Assembly: GCA_046328225.1 (NCBI GenBank)
Contig: JAXLWZ010000002.1
Location: 62,001 to 126,000, forward strand
Length of the DNA: 64,000 bases
Origin: Amarobacillus sp046328225
GTDB taxonomy: Bacteria; Chloroflexota; Dehalococcoidia; Tepidiformales; Tepidiformaceae
Direction of reading: 5' to 3'
The notes under the pieces were generated by a model. The model made no database searches and was not told the DNA's origin. It saw only the letters and a list, made by a program, of their open reading frames with translations. Below are positions 8,908 through 16,817 of this stretch, piece after piece (the first letter of the stretch is position 1; the number at the start of each line of letters is the position of its first letter). Made by a program: the position numbers and the translations under genes.

Positions 8908-9851
8908 CCGCGCCCGTGCCGCCGCCGCCGCCCCCGTCTGCGCCTGCCATCGAGGTCCTCAAGGTCTCCAAGTGGTACGGCAACGTCGTCGCCGTCAACG
9001 ACATCTCGTTCTCCCTGGGTGCGGGCATCACGGGGCTGCTGGGCCCGAACGGCGCCGGGAAGTCGACGATGCTGCACATGCTCGCCGGCTTCTTGCGGCC
9101 CTCCGCGGGCACGGTGCGCGTGCTCGGGCAGGACGCCTGGCACAACCCCTCGCTGTACGCGCACATCGGCCTCGTGCCCGAACGCGAAGCCGTCTACCCC
9201 TTCCTCACGGGCTGGGAGTTCGTCCGCCTGAGCGCGCAGCTCCATCGCCTGCCGGACCCCGAGGCGGCCACCCGCCGCGCCATCGCCGAAGTCGATCTCG
9301 CGGCCGCGCAGGACCGCGCCACCGGCGGCTATTCGAAGGGCATGAAGCAGCGCGTGAAGATCGCCGCCGCCATCGTCCACGACCCGCGCATCCTCATCCT
9401 CGATGAGCCCTTCAACGGCGCCGACCCCCGCCAGCGGCTGCACATGATGGGCATGCTCCGCCGCATGGCCGCCGAAGGCCGCACGATCGTGTTCTCCTCC
9501 CACATCCTCGAGGAGGTCGAGCGCCTCGCCGAGGATGTCCTCGTGATCGTCACCGGACGCCTCGCCGCCAGCGGCGATTTCCGCGAAATTCGCCGCCTCA
9601 TGACCGACCGCCCCCACACCTTCAACGTCCGCTCCAGCGACAACCGCCGCCTGGCCGCCGCGCTCGTGGGCGTCCCCGCGGTCACGGGCATCGATTTGGA
9701 CGATGGCCGGCTGGCCGTGCGCAGCTCCGACTTCGGTGCGCTCACCCGCGTGCTCGCGCCCCTCGCGCGGGATTCCGGCGTGTCGCTGTTCGAAGTCCTC
9801 CCCGCCGATGAGTCCCTCGAGAGCGTGTTCTCCTACCTGGTGAAGCGATGA
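8904..9851 (+). CDS. ABC transporter ATPase (ABC-2 type), second pair
   Basis: Second ATPase of the operon, 315 residues, with a proline-rich N-terminal stretch (residues 5-11) before the nucleotide-binding domain. Walker A is GPNGAGKST, the signature YSKGMKQR, Walker B ILILDEPFNGADP, and the switch histidine is in FSSHILEEVERL. It is a paralogue of the ATPase at 7104 but clearly diverged, so the two pairs probably have different partners or form a heteromeric exporter. The ATG at 8904 overlaps the upstream stop (ATGA) and its own stop overlaps the next ATG, indicating translational coupling. Confidence 0.9.
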   Translation: MTAPVPPPPPPSAPAIEVLKVSKWYGNVVAVNDISFSLGAGITGLLGPNGAGKSTMLHMLAGFLRPSAGTVRVLGQDAWHNPSLYAHIGLVPEREAVYPFLTGWEFVRLSAQLHRLPDPEAATRRAIAEVDLAAAQDRATGGYSKGMKQRVKIAAAIVHDPRILILDEPFNGADPRQRLHMMGMLRRMAAEGRTIVFSSHILEEVERLAEDVLVIVTGRLAASGDFREIRRLMTDRPHTFNVRSSDNRRLAAALVGVPAVTGIDLDDGRLAVRSSDFGALTRVLAPLARDSGVSLFEVLPADESLESVFSYLVKR

Positions 9852-10588
9852 GCATGCCCATCGCGTGGCTCACCCTGCGCCAGCTCCTCGGGGCGAAGCG
9901 CACCCTGCTGCTCATCGCCGCCGCGCTCCTGCCCATCACCCTCGCCCTCGTGTTTCGCTTCACCGACCCCGATGTCGAAGCCGCCCGCTTCGTCGCGCGG
10001 ACGCTCCTGGGGCGCCTGGTGGTAGGGACGATGCTGCCGCTTTCGGCGCTGGTCCTCGGCACCGCCGCCATCGGCTCCGAAATCGAGGACGGGACCGCCG
10101 TCTACCTGCTCTCCAAGCCGCTCCCCCGGCGCGTTATCCTCCTGCCCAAGCTCGCCGTCTCGGCCGGGCTGACGCTCGCGTTCATGGTCGTGGTCACCAT
10201 CATCTCGGGGCTCATCGCCGCTGGCGGCCAACCCGATGGCGGCGCCGTCGTCCTCGGCTTCGCCGTCGCCGTCGCGGCTGGCGCGGTCGTGTACAGCGCC
10301 CTCTTCGTGATGCTCAGCGTCTACACCACGCGCGCGTTCATCACCGGCCTCATCTACGTGTTCCTCTGGGAGCAGGTCGTCACGCGCATCTTCACCGGCA
10401 CCCGCATCCTCAGCGTGCGCCAGGCCACCCTCGCCATCGCCGACGGCGTCGCCAACGTCAGCAGCACGGTCTTCGACGCCGACCTCGCCACCTGGAAAGC
10501 CATCGCGATGATGGTCACGGTCACCACCATCGCCACCGTCTACGCCATCCGCCGGTTGTCACGCTTCGAAATCGGCGAAACAAGCTGA
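9848..10588 (+). CDS. ABC-2 type transporter permease, second pair
   Basis: Membrane subunit of 246 residues with about six hydrophobic helices, for example LLLIAAALLPITLALVF near the N-terminus, LAVSAGLTLAFMVVVTIISG in the middle and MMVTVTTIATVYAI near the C-terminus. It is the partner of the ATPase at 8904, with which it shares an ATGA overlap. It ends the four-gene operon; a long inverted-repeat region follows. No substrate is indicated. Confidence 0.85.
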   Translation: MSMPIAWLTLRQLLGAKRTLLLIAAALLPITLALVFRFTDPDVEAARFVARTLLGRLVVGTMLPLSALVLGTAAIGSEIEDGTAVYLLSKPLPRRVILLPKLAVSAGLTLAFMVVVTIISGLIAAGGQPDGGAVVLGFAVAVAAGAVVYSALFVMLSVYTTRAFITGLIYVFLWEQVVTRIFTGTRILSVRQATLAIADGVANVSSTVFDADLATWKAIAMMVTVTTIATVYAIRRLSRFEIGETS

Positions 10589-10589
10589 C

Positions 10590-10700
10590 GCAGAGAAAAG
10601 AGAAAAGAGGAGAGAGAAAAGGATGGCCGCGTCGGCCTCCCGGGGCGAACGCCCGCGCCGGGGTCGCCGGCTTTACTCCTTCCTCTTTTCTCTTTCCTCC
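10590..10700. repeat. Long inverted polypurine/polypyrimidine repeat
   Basis: A purine tract built on GAGAAAAGAG (10593-10623) is mirrored by a pyrimidine tract (CTCTTTTCTC core, 10681-10700), flanking a GC-rich centre that can itself fold. It separates the ABC operon from the convergent IPT/TIG gene and could form a long imperfect stem. Confidence 0.5.
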
Positions 10701-10703
10701 AGT

Positions 10704-10777
10704 CACAAGAGAAGAGCCCGGGTTTCCCCGGGCCCTTCTCTTGTGGCTACCGGGTCTCCCCGGGCCCTTCTCTTGTG
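10704..10777. terminator. Bidirectional terminator hairpin with duplicated right arm
   Basis: A 19-bp stem with one mismatch forms between CACAAGAGAAGAGCCCGGG (10704-10722) and its complement (10727-10745). The right-arm sequence is then repeated almost exactly at 10757-10777, so either copy could pair with the left arm. There is no strong T tract. It lies between the convergent ABC operon and the IPT/TIG gene. Confidence 0.6.
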
Positions 10778-10778
10778 A

Positions 10779-12053
10779 CTACTGCCACGGATACCCCGTG
10801 AGCGGGTCCCACGGCTCCGGGCTCGCGGGCTTCGTGTCGTTGTAGCGGAAGCCGATGCTCGCCGTCGTGCCGTTGCTGTTGTAGACCGTCACCGTCACCA
10901 TCCCGGCGATGTGCAGCGGCATCGTCAGCCACAGCTCCGAGTCGCTAATCCGCACGAACGGGATCCGCTGGCCATCGACGGTGATGCTCTTCGTCTCCGT
11001 CAGGTTCGAACCGCGCAGCACCACCGGCTGCACCCCTCGCGCATCGCCGTTATCGGGCGTGATCGAAGTCAGCACCGGCCGGATGATGCCGATCGGCGGG
11101 TTCGCCGGGTTGTAGAAATCGGTGTAGGTGAACAGGTTCACCGCCGTCGTCGAATTCGCACCGTCATAGACGGTGATGTTGGCGATGCCCGCCGCGTGCG
11201 CCGGCGTCACGAACTGGATGACGTTGTCGCTGAGGATGCTGTACGTCGCCGAGACGCCGTCGACGTACACGCCGTCCGCGTTCGCGAAGCCAAAGCCGTT
11301 CAGCGTCACCACCGTGCCGCCCCAGGTCGGGCCGTACGAAGGCGAAATCGCGAAGATGTCCAGCACGCCGCCGCTGTTCGTATAGGCGAACGGATACGGC
11401 GCCGGCACCACTCCACCCGCGACCGGGTACAGGTTCACCGTCGCGAGGCCCTTGGCGTGCGCCGGCATCGTCGCGTAGATGGCGCCGCCGCTCCAGATCC
11501 AGGGCACGCTCACCCCATCGACCGTCACGTTCGCGGTGTTCCACAGGTTCGTGCCCGTGAACATCACCACCGTGCCGCCCGTCGTCGGGCCGTAGCGCGG
11601 GCTCATCCCCGTCACCGCGAAGCTCGCGTCCGAGGTCGTCGACGAGAACGTGAACAGCGCGGCCGCGTTGAGATCGGTCACGCCGCCGGGCGTCCAGACC
11701 TGCACGTAGTAGGTCCCGGCCGCGTGCGCGGGCGTGACCAGCTGGATGGTGTTCTCGTTCACGACGCTGAAGGCCGCGGGCGACCCGCCAACCATCACCG
11801 TCGTCGCCCAGCCGAGGTTGACGCCGTAGACGGTGACGATGGTGCCACCCGTCTGCGGCCCGACGGTCGGCGTCAGGTACGAGATCGAGGGCGTCCCGAA
11901 TTGAACCTCCGAGACGTCCGGCTCGGCGCGGGCCGTGGTGGCGAACCCGCCGCCGCTCATGAGCGGCATGAACGCCAGCGCGGCCACGGGCAAAGCCGCC
12001 ACCGCGAGGGCGAATCGCCGCCGCTGGAACCAGTGTGTGCGTGTGCTCTCCAT
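10779..12053 (-). CDS. Secreted IPT/TIG-domain repeat protein
   Basis: A 424-residue exported protein. The N-terminus has a basic stretch and a hydrophobic core (FALAVAALPVAALAFMPLM), then an AXA-like site (TARAEP near residue 43), a typical signal peptide. The mature part contains four IPT/TIG immunoglobulin-like repeats at about residues 55-135, 147-228, 236-315 and 329-407. Each opens with a P-x-x-G-P-x-x-GGT turn (TPTVGPQTGGTIV, SPRYGPTTGGTVV, SPSYGPTWGGTVV) and has an MPAHA or TPAHAAG segment; the fourth is diverged. Such proteins are extracellular or surface adhesive modules. No sortase motif or membrane anchor is seen, so it may be released. It is monocistronic. Confidence 0.85.
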   Translation of the reverse strand: MESTRTHWFQRRRFALAVAALPVAALAFMPLMSGGGFATTARAEPDVSEVQFGTPSISYLTPTVGPQTGGTIVTVYGVNLGWATTVMVGGSPAAFSVVNENTIQLVTPAHAAGTYYVQVWTPGGVTDLNAAALFTFSSTTSDASFAVTGMSPRYGPTTGGTVVMFTGTNLWNTANVTVDGVSVPWIWSGGAIYATMPAHAKGLATVNLYPVAGGVVPAPYPFAYTNSGGVLDIFAISPSYGPTWGGTVVTLNGFGFANADGVYVDGVSATYSILSDNVIQFVTPAHAAGIANITVYDGANSTTAVNLFTYTDFYNPANPPIGIIRPVLTSITPDNGDARGVQPVVLRGSNLTETKSITVDGQRIPFVRISDSELWLTMPLHIAGMVTVTVYNSNGTTASIGFRYNDTKPASPEPWDPLTGYPWQ

Positions 12054-12297
12054 GATGACCTCCTGGGTGTCCCGCGGCCGGGGGGCGCTCGCCGCGATCT
12101 CCCTCCCTTACATTGAACGCTCGTCCGTCTGAGATTGTTTCGGACCTGAGACGGCTGCCCCTCACGATAACGCCAGAATTGCTACCGTTTACCTGCCCAA
12201 CCGGCTTTTTGGTGGATGAAGCGCGCAACCGCGCCTTTACCCGGCGTCCGCGGGCCCACGGTCGACCCTGACCTCACTCTACGCCGCGCGCACACAA
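12054..12297. other. Intergenic region upstream of the IPT/TIG gene
   Basis: Together with the ndk terminator this gap is about 306 bp. It must contain the IPT gene promoter on the reverse strand. A purine-rich stretch (AGGAGGT on that strand) just before 12053 can serve as ribosome binding site. No RNA gene or repeat is apparent. Confidence 0.4.
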
Positions 12298-12322
12298 AAC
12301 CCCCTCTGGCGAAGAGGGGGTT
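12298..12322 (-). terminator. Intrinsic terminator of ndk
   Basis: A perfect 10-bp stem (AACCCCCTCT / AGAGGGGGTT) with a 5-nt loop is followed on the reverse strand by TTTTGTGTG. It lies 38 bp after the ndk stop, which fits a rho-independent terminator. Confidence 0.8.
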
Positions 12323-12359
12323 CGGCGTTCGGTCCAAGGGCGGAGCCGGGCGGGAAGGC

Positions 12360-12809
12360 TTACTCGAAGATCCAGCCGTCCACGCTGCGGGTCCACGGCA
12401 CCAGTTCCTCGGCGCGGAAGAAGAGCTCGCTCTCGCGGATGCCGTTTTCGGGGCTGTCGCTGCCGTGCACGAGGTTGCGGCCGCGTTCCAGGCCGAAGTC
12501 CCCGCGGATGCTTCCGGGCGCGGCCTCCGCCGGGTTGGTCACGCCCATCGTCGTGCGTGCGGCCTTCACGGCGTCCGTCCCTTCGAGCACCATTGCCACC
12601 ACCGGCGCGCTCGTGATGTAGGCCACGAGGCCGGCGAAGAACGGCTTCCCCTCGTGCTCGGCGTAATGGCGCTTCGCCAGCGCCTCGTCGATGCGCATCA
12701 GCTTCATGCCGATGATGCGCAGCCCGCGGCGTTCGAACCGCGCGATGATTTCGCCCGCGAGGCCGCGCTGCATGCCATCGGGCTTCACAAGGACGAGCGT
12801 GCGTTCCAT
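12360..12809 (-). CDS. ndk: Nucleoside diphosphate kinase
   Basis: Transfers the gamma phosphate of ATP to NDPs through a phosphohistidine intermediate. The protein is 149 residues. The N-terminal signature RTLVLVKPDGMQRGLAGEII and the active-site segment RNLVHGSDSPENGIRE (catalytic histidine in VHGSDS) are intact, as is GVTNPAEAAPGSIRGD. Two in-frame ATGs are close (12815 and 12809). The second is preferred because AAGGAG lies 7 nt before it but only 1 nt before the first. It is followed by a strong terminator. tsaB lies upstream on the same strand, 56 bp away. Confidence 0.95.
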   Translation of the reverse strand: MERTLVLVKPDGMQRGLAGEIIARFERRGLRIIGMKLMRIDEALAKRHYAEHEGKPFFAGLVAYITSAPVVAMVLEGTDAVKAARTTMGVTNPAEAAPGSIRGDFGLERGRNLVHGSDSPENGIRESELFFRAEELVPWTRSVDGWIFE

Positions 12810-12865
12810 GGTCATTCTCCTTCGAAAGTGCGTGTGGATGGTGCGAGTGCCCCGCGTGGGGACGC

Positions 12866-13477
12866 TCAGCTGGCCAGCAGCGGGGTCCGCTTCGGCCGGG
12901 TGATGTGCGGTTCGCGCAGGTAGAACGCCTCGACGCCGCTCCGGGGCGCCGCGCGCAGCCGTTCGATGCCCATGGCCAGGGCCGCCCGGCAGCGCTCCTC
13001 GGCCGGCACCTCGCGCCCGCCGAGCGCGCCTGCGCCTTCGCCCGCGAACGCCGGGCCGTGGGCCTCCTCGTGCGCGATGATGCGCGCCGGGCCCGTGGCC
13101 TCGCCGCCCGCGAAGGTCAGCGCCGCGAGCTCGCCGCGCCCGGCCGGGTGGATGGCTGTGCCTTCGCGCAGGTTCGCGGCACGCGCCGCCGCCTCCAGCG
13201 TGCCGATGCCCACCACCGGCACGCCCGCCGCCATCGCCAGCCCTTCGGCCGTCGCGATGCCGACGCGCAGGCCGGCGTAGCTCCCCGGCCCGTGCACGAC
13301 GACGACGCCCGTGAGCGCCGCGCGCCGCGACCCGAGGAGCGCATCGATGGCGGGGATGAGGAGGCGGGAGTGGTCGTGCCCGGCCGGGGTGGCGAAGCTG
13401 CCCACGCATTCGCCATCGATGGCCAGCGCGAGCGCGAGCTCGGCCGAGGCGGTGTCGATGGCGAGGACGGTGCTCAC
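12866..13477 (-). CDS. tsaB: tRNA threonylcarbamoyladenosine biosynthesis protein TsaB
   Basis: Inactive paralogue partner of TsaD in the t6A37 tRNA modification complex. The ASKHA-fold start (VLAIDTASAELALAL) and the signature VVVHGPGSYAGLRVGIATA are present. At 203 residues it is at the short end for the family. It starts with GTG at 13477 and overlaps the tsaE stop by 4 nt (GTGA), so it is translated with tsaE. TsaD and TsaC are not in the window. Confidence 0.9.
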   Translation of the reverse strand: MSTVLAIDTASAELALALAIDGECVGSFATPAGHDHSRLLIPAIDALLGSRRAALTGVVVVHGPGSYAGLRVGIATAEGLAMAAGVPVVGIGTLEAAARAANLREGTAIHPAGRGELAALTFAGGEATGPARIIAHEEAHGPAFAGEGAGALGGREVPAEERCRAALAMGIERLRAAPRSGVEAFYLREPHITRPKRTPLLAS

Positions 13478-13947
13478 GCGGCCTCGACGGCCCCCACGAG
13501 CTCTTCGCCGCGCGGCCCCCGCGGGATGAAGCGGAAGCGCCGCTGATGATCGCGGTCGCCGTAGCGCAGCTCGATCACGAGGCCGTCGCCGGGGAGCAGC
13601 TCGGCGCCGCGCTCGGGCCACTCGATCACGAGCACGCCCTGCTCGGCGTAATCCCACAGCCCGAGCTCGTCGAGGTCCTCGACGTCCTCGATGCGGTAGA
13701 GGTCCACATGGAAGAGCTTCTCGCGGCCCTCGTATTCGTTCATGAGCACGAAGGAGGGGCTATTGACGGCCGAGGTGCACTGCAGGCCGCGGCCGATGCC
13801 CTGGGTGAAGCAGGTCTTGCCCGTGCCCAGGTCGCCGCTGAGGAGGACGACATCGCCCGTGCGCAGGGCGCGGCCGAGCCGTTCACCGATGGCGCGCGTC
13901 TCTTCCTCGCCGCCCGTTGCCAGTTCGAAGTGATGCTGCTCCGCCAT
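13474..13947 (-). CDS. tsaE: tRNA threonylcarbamoyladenosine biosynthesis ATPase TsaE
   Basis: P-loop ATPase that supports t6A synthesis with TsaB and TsaD. Walker A is GDLGTGKTCFTQGIGRGL; SPSFVLMNEYEG and LFHVDLYRIEDVEDLDELGL are family signatures, and VLVIEWPERG is near the C-terminus. The ATG at 13947 gives 157 residues. No ribosome binding site precedes it, but a GATACT hexamer lies 6 nt upstream (13954-13959), indicating a leaderless mRNA. An ATG further upstream (13983) would add residues with no homology-like pattern and is rejected. Confidence 0.92.
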   Translation of the reverse strand: MAEQHHFELATGGEEETRAIGERLGRALRTGDVVLLSGDLGTGKTCFTQGIGRGLQCTSAVNSPSFVLMNEYEGREKLFHVDLYRIEDVEDLDELGLWDYAEQGVLVIEWPERGAELLPGDGLVIELRYGDRDHQRRFRFIPRGPRGEELVGAVEAA

Positions 13948-13953
13948 GAAGGC

Positions 13954-13959
13954 AGTATC
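13954..13959 (-). promoter_or_regulatory. -10 hexamer of leaderless tsaE
   Basis: GATACT on the reverse strand, 6 nt before the ATG at 13947, with no Shine-Dalgarno between. Confidence 0.45.
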
Positions 13960-14025
13960 CGCCCCGGGGCCGACAGGCGCCACCGCGCCGCCCGGGGGCC
14001 TGTCCCGGGCGGCGGCGGGAAGGCG

Positions 14026-14241
14026 CTACTCGGCCGCTTCGAATCGCGGGGAGGGAACCCGTGCCGCTGATGGCTGCGAATCGAGATGGTCGGCGAGCGT
14101 GCGGAGCGCGGAGGCAGCGCGGCGCCGCACCGGCTTCGCCGCCGGCACCCGCAGCCGCCCCAGGGCACGCCGCTCGCGCTCGTGCTCCGCGAAGGTGTGG
14201 AGGGTCTCGTGGTGGTGGACTTCGTCGATGAGCCGGAACAT
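14026..14241 (-). CDS. Small hypothetical protein (71 aa)
   Basis: Starts MFRLIDEVHHHETLHTF, an HHH-containing amphipathic helix, and continues with a basic alanine-rich region. GGAGGG lies upstream of the ATG on the reverse strand, and a TATATAG element about 20 bp further upstream may be its -10. No family is recognised. Codon use matches the neighbours. Confidence 0.45.
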   Translation of the reverse strand: MFRLIDEVHHHETLHTFAEHERERRALGRLRVPAAKPVRRRAASALRTLADHLDSQPSAARVPSPRFEAAE

Positions 14242-14326
14242 GGGGACGGCCCTCCGCTGGAATGTCGCTATATAGAAGCATAGCCACAAACCTAAGTCAA
14301 TGGTCCCGCCACCAAACGTTCTCCCG

Positions 14327-14809
14327 CTACGCCACCTCCCGCAGCGCCCCCGTCGCCACGTCGTACACGAACGTCCGCACCGGCACGTCCTGCCGCACCA
14401 TCGCCGATGCCCGGTACACCGCGATGTCCTCCCGCAGCGATTGCTCCAGGTCGCGGAAGGTGTGGAACACGAACCCCTCGGGCGCCGCCAGCCCCCGCTC
14501 GTCCAGCTTCGCCCGCATGCCGGCGTCATCCATGGTGGCCATGCCGCACTCCGTGTGATGCACGATCGCGACCTCCGAGCTCCCCAGCACGGCCTGGCTC
14601 ACCGAAAGGCTGCGCAGCGCATCGACCACCCGCCCGCCCGCCGTGCGGATGATGTTCGCCGTGCCATAGGGCAGCCCCAGTGCGCGAATCGGGTCGATGC
14701 GCGCGTCCATGCACAGCACCACCGCCACCCGCGGCGCGCTCGCCGGCCCCGGCTCGAAGCTCTTCGCGAACGCCCGGTTCGCCTCCAGGATCCTGTCGAT
14801 CGCGCTCAT
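14327..14809 (-). CDS. Beta-class carbonic anhydrase
   Basis: Interconverts CO2 and bicarbonate in the cytoplasm using zinc. The zinc ligands are visible as CMDARI (C-x-D-x-R, about residue 34) and HHTECG (H-x-x-C, about residue 88). Length is about 160 residues, typical of the compact beta enzymes. Two ATGs are available at 14815 and 14809. The second is chosen because the GGGAGGGG ribosome binding site is spaced correctly only for it. TACACT and TATACG upstream on the reverse strand could be promoter elements. It is divergent from the ferredoxin-like gene at 14921. Confidence 0.9.
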   Translation of the reverse strand: MSAIDRILEANRAFAKSFEPGPASAPRVAVVLCMDARIDPIRALGLPYGTANIIRTAGGRVVDALRSLSVSQAVLGSSEVAIVHHTECGMATMDDAGMRAKLDERGLAAPEGFVFHTFRDLEQSLREDIAVYRASAMVRQDVPVRTFVYDVATGALREVA

Positions 14810-14908
14810 CGCCATCCCCTCCCTGCGTATACAAGAAGTGTAAAGCATGTTTCGCAGGTCGTCTGTTCGCGTCCGGACGCCGCCCCCGCTCTCCCGCACC
14901 TACTGGCG

Positions 14909-14914
14909 TACACT
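14909..14914 (+). promoter_or_regulatory. -10 hexamer of a leaderless gene
   Basis: TACACT, 6 nt before the ATG at 14921, without a Shine-Dalgarno. Confidence 0.5.
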
Positions 14915-14920
14915 CCCGCC

Positions 14921-15298
14921 ATGACCAACTTCGAAGCTGCGAAAGCAGAGGCCGAACGCCGCGGCGTCGGCGGCTACGAACGCCACATCTTCCTCTGCAT
15001 CGGCCCCGATTGCTGCACCCCCGAACAGGGCGAGGACAGCTGGAAATACCTCAAGCGGCGCGCGGCCGAGCTCAACCGCTCCGGCGAGTCCGCCACCACC
15101 TTCTACCGCACGAAAGTCGGCTGCCTGCGCATCTGCAAGGATGGCCCCGTCGGCCTCGTCTACCCCGAAGGCACCTGGTACGCCGGCCTCGACCGCGAAA
15201 ACCTCGAACGCGTGCTCGTCGAACACGTCCTCGGCGGCCAGCCGGTCGAGGACCTGGCCATCGGCTCCAACCCCTTCCCGGCGGCCCCGGAGGCGTAG
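14921..15298 (+). CDS. Thioredoxin-like [2Fe-2S] ferredoxin family protein
   Basis: A 125-residue protein with the four-cysteine pattern of thioredoxin-fold 2Fe-2S ferredoxins: CIGPDCC near residue 26 and CLRICKDGP near residue 68, the second with the characteristic C-x3-C followed by a glycine-rich turn. YERHIFLCIG is the usual first strand. Such proteins carry a [2Fe-2S] cluster and act as small electron carriers. The start at 14921 matches an upstream -10 hexamer for leaderless initiation. A thiamine gene follows 40 bp later but has its own hexamer. Confidence 0.82.
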   Translation: MTNFEAAKAEAERRGVGGYERHIFLCIGPDCCTPEQGEDSWKYLKRRAAELNRSGESATTFYRTKVGCLRICKDGPVGLVYPEGTWYAGLDRENLERVLVEHVLGGQPVEDLAIGSNPFPAAPEA

Positions 15299-15326
15299 GG
15301 CCGTTCCCCTTCGCCCCGCGCTCGCC

Positions 15327-15332
15327 TACCGT
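15327..15332 (+). promoter_or_regulatory. -10 hexamer of leaderless thiN
   Basis: TACCGT, 6 nt before the ATG at 15339; no Shine-Dalgarno is present. Confidence 0.4.
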
Positions 15333-15338
15333 GTCGCG

Positions 15339-15971
15339 ATGCGCGCGCTCGTCATCGCCAACGGCGAACCTCCATCCCCGGCGCTGCTGCGCGCGCTCGC
15401 GGCGGAGGCATCGCTCGTGGTCGCGGCCGATGGCGGCGCCCGGCACGCCCTCGCCGCCGGCCTCACGCCCGATGCCGTCGTCGGCGACCTCGATTCCGTC
15501 ACCGCCGCCGAGCGCGCCGCCATCCCCGCCAGCCGCTTCCACCAGGTTCTCGACCCCAACACCACCGACCTCCGCAAGGCGATCGCCTTCGCCATTGCCC
15601 GGGGCGCCACGCGCGTGGATGTCGCCGCCGCCGGTGGTGGCCGCGCCGACCACGCCCTCGCGAACCTCAGCGTCCTGCGCGAATTCCGCGGCGCCGCCGA
15701 GGTCCACATCGCCGACGACTATTTCGACATCCGCCTGGTCGAGGGCAGCGCCACCATCGATGCCGATCCCGGGACCGTGGTCTCGCTTGTCGCCATCGGC
15801 CGCTGCGAAGGCGTGACCACCGCAAACCTGCGCTGGGACCTCGCGGCCTACACCCTCGAATTCAGCCCCTACGGCGTCCACAACGAAGTCGCCGTGCGCC
15901 CGGCGCGCGTCTCCGTCGCGAGTGGCGACCTCCTGCTCTTTACCGGCCGCTGGGTCGAACGGCACGGCTGA
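15339..15971 (+). CDS. thiN: Thiamine diphosphokinase
   Basis: Transfers pyrophosphate from ATP to thiamine, making thiamine diphosphate. The family motifs VVAADGGARHALAAGL and DAVVGDLDSVT are present near the N-terminus, followed by DPNTTDLRKAIAFAI, the aspartate-rich binding segment. AAGGGRADHALANL is the central signature. It has about 210 residues, normal length. The C-terminal substrate-binding beta domain ends with ASGDLLLFTGRW. It is preceded by a leaderless-type promoter. No other thiamine gene and no TPP riboswitch is nearby. Confidence 0.92.
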   Translation: MRALVIANGEPPSPALLRALAAEASLVVAADGGARHALAAGLTPDAVVGDLDSVTAAERAAIPASRFHQVLDPNTTDLRKAIAFAIARGATRVDVAAAGGGRADHALANLSVLREFRGAAEVHIADDYFDIRLVEGSATIDADPGTVVSLVAIGRCEGVTTANLRWDLAAYTLEFSPYGVHNEVAVRPARVSVASGDLLLFTGRWVERHG

Positions 15972-16157
15972 ACCCGGGGCGGCGCGGGTAACACACCCGT
16001 AACTCGCGGGAAAACAGGACGAAACGCGGCCCGGCCACACTGCTGGCGGATGGACCGGCGCCGCGGGCATTCAGTCTCCCCGGCGGTGTGCGTGCTTGGC
16101 CCGCGGCGCCGGATCCATCGCCACACCTACCTCGCGAAGGGGGCGGCCCTGCCCGGC

Positions 16158-16631
16158 ATGACCAGCGTCGAACCCTTTGCCCTGCGCGTGCAGAGCCTGC
16201 GCGAGACCTGGCTCGAACGCCGCATGGTCAAGGCGCTCGCCGGCTCCCACGACCGTGATTCGCAGTTCCAGCTTCTCGGCGCACTCCACCAGTGGGCCGT
16301 CCACGCCGCCGCCGATATCCAGCGCGTCTACGGCGAAGCCCTCCACGTCGAGCTCAGCCCACCACCTGAAGCGGGCGATCCCGCTCCCGGCTTCCACGTC
16401 GCCGTCGGCCGCGGCTACTCCGTCAGCTTCGGCCTGCACGAACGGCGGCGCGCCACCGGCTCCAGCTGGTTCGTCGATGCGAGCGTGCTGGACGCCGGCC
16501 GCGGCGCCGTCGCCGCCGGCCCCGAGCGCCGCAACGGCCAATGGACCCGCGGCCGCATGGAGGACCTTCTCCTCTCCGTGCTCGGCGCCTACGAACGCGC
16601 CCTCAACGGCCCCGAGCCGCTCGCGGGGTAG
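16158..16631 (+). CDS. Hypothetical protein (about 157 aa)
   Basis: Unrecognised soluble protein. It starts MTSVEPFALRVQSLRETWLE and contains regular helical stretches (LLGALHQWAVHAAADIQRVY) and beta-like segments (FHVAVGRGYSVSFGLHERR). An ATG at 16050 would extend it by 36 residues, but that extension is very basic and unlike the rest, so 16158 is preferred. No clear ribosome binding site decides between them. It ends just before the purH riboswitch region and is probably transcribed independently of it. Confidence 0.5.
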   Translation: MTSVEPFALRVQSLRETWLERRMVKALAGSHDRDSQFQLLGALHQWAVHAAADIQRVYGEALHVELSPPPEAGDPAPGFHVAVGRGYSVSFGLHERRRATGSSWFVDASVLDAGRGAVAAGPERRNGQWTRGRMEDLLLSVLGAYERALNGPEPLAG

Positions 16632-16658
16632 GACGGCTCTGTGGCCGCGCCGGGCTGA

Positions 16659-16664
16659 TATACT
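16659..16664 (+). promoter_or_regulatory. -10 hexamer for the ZTP riboswitch/purH transcript
   Basis: TATACT lies 8 nt before the first riboswitch stem, the right place for transcription to start at its 5' edge. No good -35 is seen. Confidence 0.55.
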
Positions 16665-16752
16665 CGGGCGGCGGGCAACTGGCGAAACGCGGAGCACCGC
16701 GGGGGAGCCCGGCAATTCCGTCGTGTGGTGGTAGGCCGCTCGCCTGGGCCTC
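16665..16752 (+). promoter_or_regulatory. ZTP (pfl) riboswitch upstream of purH
   Basis: The sequence matches the pfl/ZTP consensus. P1 is CGGGC (16672-16676) with GCCCG (16707-16711). The conserved AACTGGCGA (16677-16685) follows the 5' strand of P1, then GCGGAGCACCGCGGGGGAGC with the GGGGAG core, and a distal CCGCTCGCCTGGGC element (16736-16749) supplies the pseudoknot strand. The class senses ZTP/ZMP, the alarmone of 10-formyl-THF shortage, and typically controls purine and folate genes. PurH uses ZMP (AICAR) and 10-formyl-THF directly, which fits. Confidence 0.88.
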
Positions 16753-16817
16753 CCGTGGACCGGGCGCCGCGTTCCCCGAGCAGGGACCGCCGGCGCCGTT
16801 CATCCGGGAGGCTTTTT
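16748..16817 (+). terminator. Riboswitch expression-platform terminator before purH
   Basis: GCCTCCCG (16748-16755) pairs with CGGGAGGC (16805-16812), which is followed by five T residues (16813-16817). The left arm overlaps the last bases of the ZTP aptamer, so ligand binding should free the right arm. The right arm also contains GGAGG, the purH ribosome binding site, so the same helix could block translation. The internal loop is long and can fold itself. Confidence 0.75.

Noticed and set aside
10521..10706. Small reverse-strand frame through the inverted repeat
   Set aside because: It is a translation of the polypyrimidine repeat and has no coding character.
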